A stretch of 16,699 nt of DNA from the NCBI GenBank assembly GCA_001798265.1, contig MGRR01000104.1, positions 1 through 16,699 of the forward strand. Reading direction: 5' to 3'. The notes beneath the pieces were generated by a model. The model had not been told where the DNA came from, did not search any database, and was given only the letters and a program-made list of their open reading frames with translations. The DNA is from Deltaproteobacteria bacterium RIFCSPHIGHO2_12_FULL_43_9. Its GTDB lineage: Bacteria; Bdellovibrionota; O2-12-FULL-43-9. The first letter of the stretch is position 1; each line of letters starts with the position of its first letter. Made by a program: the position numbers and the translations under genes. This document shows, in pieces, positions 14,743-16,699 of the stretch.

Positions 14743-15818
14743 AAAAAATAAAGGTCGTCATAAGTGATTTGCATCTTGGGAAGGGTAAGTTCCTGCCGAA
14801 TGGAACCCTTAATGTTCTGGAACAATTCGACGGGGATGAACAGTTAATTGAGCTTCTTCAATACTATTCTTCCGGGGAATTCCAGAACTGCGATGTTGAA
14901 TTTATTGCCAATGGTGACTTTTTCGATACCATCCAGATTGATTACAAAGGCTATTTCCCTGATGTAATTACAGAGCGGATTTCAAAAGAGAAGATGAAGG
15001 GCGCCATAAATGGGCATAGAAAACTTTTTGACGCATTTAAGGAATTTAATGGCGATCAGAGGCATGCGATAACGTTTTTAACAGGGAATCACGATCCGGA
15101 TATCCTCTGGGACGGTGTCAGATCGTTATTAAGAGAGACAATCGGAGGAAGGGTTTATTTTCATAATATTTCTTATGAGTTCGATGGCATATACCTTGAG
15201 CATGGCAACCAGTACGAGGCTGTAAATAAATTTGAAACAAAACACTTCTTCCTGTCGAAAGATCTCCCGGAGCCGATCCTGAATCTTCCATGGGCCTCGC
15301 TTTTTATCATAAATTATTTAACAAAAATGAAACGTACAAGGCCATGGGTGGACAGGGTGAGGCCGTTCCGCCTCATGCTTCGCTGGGCATTTTTTAACGA
15401 TTTAATTTTCTTTTTCAACGCGGTTTCGAAAATGATCTTCTATTTTATCCAGACCCGTTTCCGAAGTACCAAAACAAGATATACGAATCTAAAAACGACG
15501 TTTAAGATTCTAAAAGAGATTACCCTTTTCGAGGATATGACCCATTTCGCGAAAAAAATATTTGACTCAAATCCAGATCTTAACGCGATCATCTTTGGTC
15601 ATACACACGTTCATGCGTATTCTCAGTTTGAAAATGCGAAAGAATACTTCAATACAGGAACCTGGAACTCCATAACCTCCCTTCAGATAGATTCATACGG
15701 GCACTACAGACACTGCACCTATTGTTTAATCGAATATAAGGATGGTGCCCCGCGTCCGAAGATCTCCCTCAAAGAATGGAAGGGGAAGTGGAGAGAGACC
15801 ATAGATGTTCTTTCATAA
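14739..15818 (+). CDS. Calcineurin-like metallophosphoesterase
   Basis: Dinuclear-metal phosphoesterase of 359 residues. Motifs in order: SDLHLG (Asp10, His12), NGDFFD (Asp60), TGNHDPD (Asn117, His118), EHGNQYE (His155) and FGHTHVH (287-292), followed by NTGTW. All metal ligands of the family are therefore present. Between His155 and GHTH is an extra stretch of about 110 residues with strongly hydrophobic segments (about 180-193 and 215-238), likely a cap or membrane-contacting region. GNHD in place of GNRD argues against LpxH. The substrate is unknown; a phosphodiester, lipid phosphate or nucleotide are all possible. Overlap of ATGA with the GGDEF gene makes it the last gene of the operon, and a role in removing a signalling nucleotide is conceivable but unproven. 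No terminator is visible after it. Confidence 0.88.
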   Translation: MKKIKVVISDLHLGKGKFLPNGTLNVLEQFDGDEQLIELLQYYSSGEFQNCDVEFIANGDFFDTIQIDYKGYFPDVITERISKEKMKGAINGHRKLFDAFKEFNGDQRHAITFLTGNHDPDILWDGVRSLLRETIGGRVYFHNISYEFDGIYLEHGNQYEAVNKFETKHFFLSKDLPEPILNLPWASLFIINYLTKMKRTRPWVDRVRPFRLMLRWAFFNDLIFFFNAVSKMIFYFIQTRFRSTKTRYTNLKTTFKILKEITLFEDMTHFAKKIFDSNPDLNAIIFGHTHVHAYSQFENAKEYFNTGTWNSITSLQIDSYGHYRHCTYCLIEYKDGAPRPKISLKEWKGKWRETIDVLS

Positions 15819-15848
15819 TACTAAATTAAAAGTAGTAGCTCTAAAATC

Positions 15849-15876
15849 TTGATATTGTTCTAATAATCAGTAATAA
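15849..15876 (+). promoter_or_regulatory. Weak promoter-like sequence before the small-protein/nucleotidyltransferase pair
   Basis: TTGATA (15849-15854), a 16-base spacer and TAATAA (15871-15876). The spacing is acceptable but the -10 is poor, and in AT-rich DNA such matches occur by chance. It is the best candidate in the 109-base gap. Confidence 0.25.
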
Positions 15877-15890
15877 CATGAACTTAAATT

Positions 15891-15918
15891 CCCGGGTTCG
15901 ATTTCGTCTCTGGCACCA
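15891..15918 (+). other. tRNA 3'-end-like fragment (T-arm and acceptor with CCA)
   Basis: The sequence GGGTTCGATT...CTCTGGCACCA reads like the end of a tRNA: T-loop TTCGATT (15897-15903), an acceptor 3' strand CTCTGGC, a discriminator A and an encoded CCA (15916-15918). The T-stem does not pair properly and is about one base short, and nothing upstream resembles the rest of a tRNA, so this is not a functional gene. Such a fragment beside AT-rich cargo is what a tRNA-targeting integrative element leaves as an attachment site. The trailing CCAGGG also supplies the AGGG ribosome site of the next gene. Confidence 0.4.
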
Positions 15919-15927
15919 GGGTTTAAA

Positions 15928-16113
15928 ATGAGTGATCGCGAACTAAAAAATAGGCAAAAACAATCTAATATTGAAACCGCAAATGAGATGTATAAATTCG
16001 CATTTGATGTCAAGAAAGAACAATTTTCAAAACAGTATCCAAATCTTCTTGAAGAAGAATTGGTTCAGATGACCTCACAATTTTTACGTGAATCAAATGA
16101 GAAGAAAAAGTGA
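15928..16113 (+). CDS. Small partner protein of a nucleotidyltransferase module
   Basis: 61-residue, highly charged, probably all-helical protein with no signal peptide or membrane segment. The core region, ANEMYKFAFDVKKEQFSKQY followed by PNLLEEELVQMTSQFLRE, matches a pattern I recall from short hypothetical proteins encoded just upstream of similar nucleotidyltransferases: a helix, a long K/R-rich helix, then P-x-hydrophobic-x-E-E-E-hydrophobic and a final helix. That comparison is from memory, not a search. ATG 15928 has AGGG 6 bases upstream. The stop TGA overlaps the next start (GTGA), so the two products are made together. By analogy with other MNT pairs it could be an antitoxin or adaptor; there is no recognisable DNA-binding motif. 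Confidence 0.75.
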   Translation: MSDRELKNRQKQSNIETANEMYKFAFDVKKEQFSKQYPNLLEEELVQMTSQFLRESNEKKK

Positions 16114-16655
16114 TTGGACCATTAGAAGTTCTAAAGGATGTAGTTTTTCGTTTTGAAAAATTAAATATTGATTATTATTTAGTTGGCTCTCTAGCTTCGA
16201 TGTATTACGGAAAGCCGCGATTTACAAATGATGTTGATTTGGTTGTTAATATCAGGTCTTCTCAAATTAAAGAGTTTGAGAAATCTTTTCCAATTGATGA
16301 ATATTACTGCCCACCTATTGAAGTATTAAGTGGCGAGGTAACAAGGAGGGGTTCATTTAACTTAATACATCAGTTATCAGGTATAAAGGTTGATATTATT
16401 GTTTTAAAGCCTTCCCAGTATTATGAGTCCGAATTTTTGCGGAAGAGAAAGGTTAAGATTACGAGTGATTTTGAGGCATATATTGCATCGTCGGAAAATA
16501 TAATAATAAAAAAACTAGATTATTATCGCGAGGGTGGATCGGAAAAGCATCTGGATGATATTCGATCTATGGTTGCTATTGTAGATATTGATCATAATTA
16601 TTTAAAAAAATGGTTAAATTATTTTGGTTTGAATGAATTTTGGAATAGAGTGTAA
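16110..16655 (+). CDS. Nucleotidyltransferase-fold protein (MNT/AbiEii-like)
   Basis: 181-residue protein with the minimal nucleotidyltransferase signature: YYLVGSLASMYYG (Gly26-Ser27), then TNDVDLVV (Asp41, Asp43), and a third acidic residue Asp95 in GIKVDIIVLK. All three metal-binding carboxylates are therefore present and the enzyme is predicted active. The C-terminal half has ENIIIKKLDYYREGGSEKHL (129-148), then LKKWLNYFGL, a helical tail I associate with an uncharacterised family found next to short helical partners. The start is GTG (16110), overlapping the partner's stop, with GAGAAG upstream. Known relatives by fold include AbiEii/MenT-type toxins, which transfer nucleotides to RNA or protein; the target here is unknown. 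AT-rich codon use, unlike the operon before it, suggests acquisition. Confidence 0.85.
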   Translation: MIGPLEVLKDVVFRFEKLNIDYYLVGSLASMYYGKPRFTNDVDLVVNIRSSQIKEFEKSFPIDEYYCPPIEVLSGEVTRRGSFNLIHQLSGIKVDIIVLKPSQYYESEFLRKRKVKITSDFEAYIASSENIIIKKLDYYREGGSEKHLDDIRSMVAIVDIDHNYLKKWLNYFGLNEFWNRV

Positions 16656-16667
16656 GATATCACCCTG

Positions 16668-16699
16668 CTAGATCGTTTCATAAGTTTTGCGTATTTTTG
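16668..16699 (+). repeat. Start of another copy of the 3621-3809 element, cut by the window end
   Basis: CTAG at 16668-16671, then 15 bases (16675-16689) identical to 3631-3645 (GTTTCATAAGTTTTG), matching the terminal repeat of the element at 3621-3809 apart from a short gap. It starts 13 bases after the nucleotidyltransferase stop codon. The rest lies outside the window. Confidence 0.6.

Noticed and set aside
14739..15818. LpxH (UDP-2,3-diacylglucosamine hydrolase)
   Set aside because: Has GNHD rather than GNRD, is much longer, and has a large hydrophobic insertion; the lipid A context is also missing.
15841..15918. Functional tRNA gene
   Set aside because: Only the 3' end resembles a tRNA; no D-arm, anticodon arm or acceptor 5' strand can be drawn upstream, and the T-stem mispairs.

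Overview
The window looks like a chromosomal segment of a Gram-negative bacterium with moderate GC content. Three proteins carry lipoprotein signal peptides, there is a TPR-rich periplasmic lytic transglycosylase, and a diguanylate cyclase sits beside a pseudo-receiver/coiled-coil protein. The gene mix and the dense palindromic repeats resemble deltaproteobacterial-type genomes (old sense), but no rRNA or other phylogenetic marker is present, so that placement is a weak inference.

Layout. Positions 1-177 hold a very large perfect palindrome. From 178 to 7169, on the minus strand, lies an oligopeptide ABC importer locus. Read in transcription order it is oppA3, oppA2, oppB, oppC, oppA1: three paralogous lipoprotein binding proteins around one permease pair, with no ATPase gene in view. 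A near-consensus promoter precedes oppA2 and a weaker candidate precedes oppA3. At 7367-9658 (minus) is an Slt-type lytic transglycosylase. Divergent from it at 9715 is larE, the sulfur-insertion enzyme of nickel-pincer cofactor synthesis. From 10648 to 15818 run five tightly packed plus-strand genes, mostly with 4-base ATGA overlaps: a PhnP-like metallo-beta-lactamase-fold hydrolase, alanine dehydrogenase, a degenerate receiver plus coiled-coil protein, a GGDEF diguanylate cyclase and a calcineurin-like metallophosphoesterase. From 15819 to the end the DNA is more AT-rich. It holds a tRNA-3'-end-like fragment and a two-gene module (61-residue protein plus nucleotidyltransferase, GTGA overlap) that looks acquired.

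The most striking feature is a family of small palindromic repeats in six places: 1-177, 3621-3809, 7184-7323, 10531-10626, 12947-13236 and the start of one at 16668. Many units begin GTCAT and fold as 8-bp hairpins with a GAAA (or complementary) loop, and stem sequences change on both sides together. Two islands have terminal inverted repeats that contain the stop codon of the preceding gene (oppA2, larE). One island lies inside a gene: at 12947-13236 it is translated in frame as about 97 extra residues, exactly between the pseudo-receiver and the coiled coil. This resembles the protein-coding palindromic elements known from Rickettsia.

How the genes may work together: the opp locus and lytic transglycosylase suggest peptide uptake and wall-peptide turnover. 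The 10648-15818 operon couples alanine deamination and two metal hydrolases to a c-di-GMP signalling pair. The terminal bicistron is a candidate toxin-antitoxin or defence-like module of unknown function.
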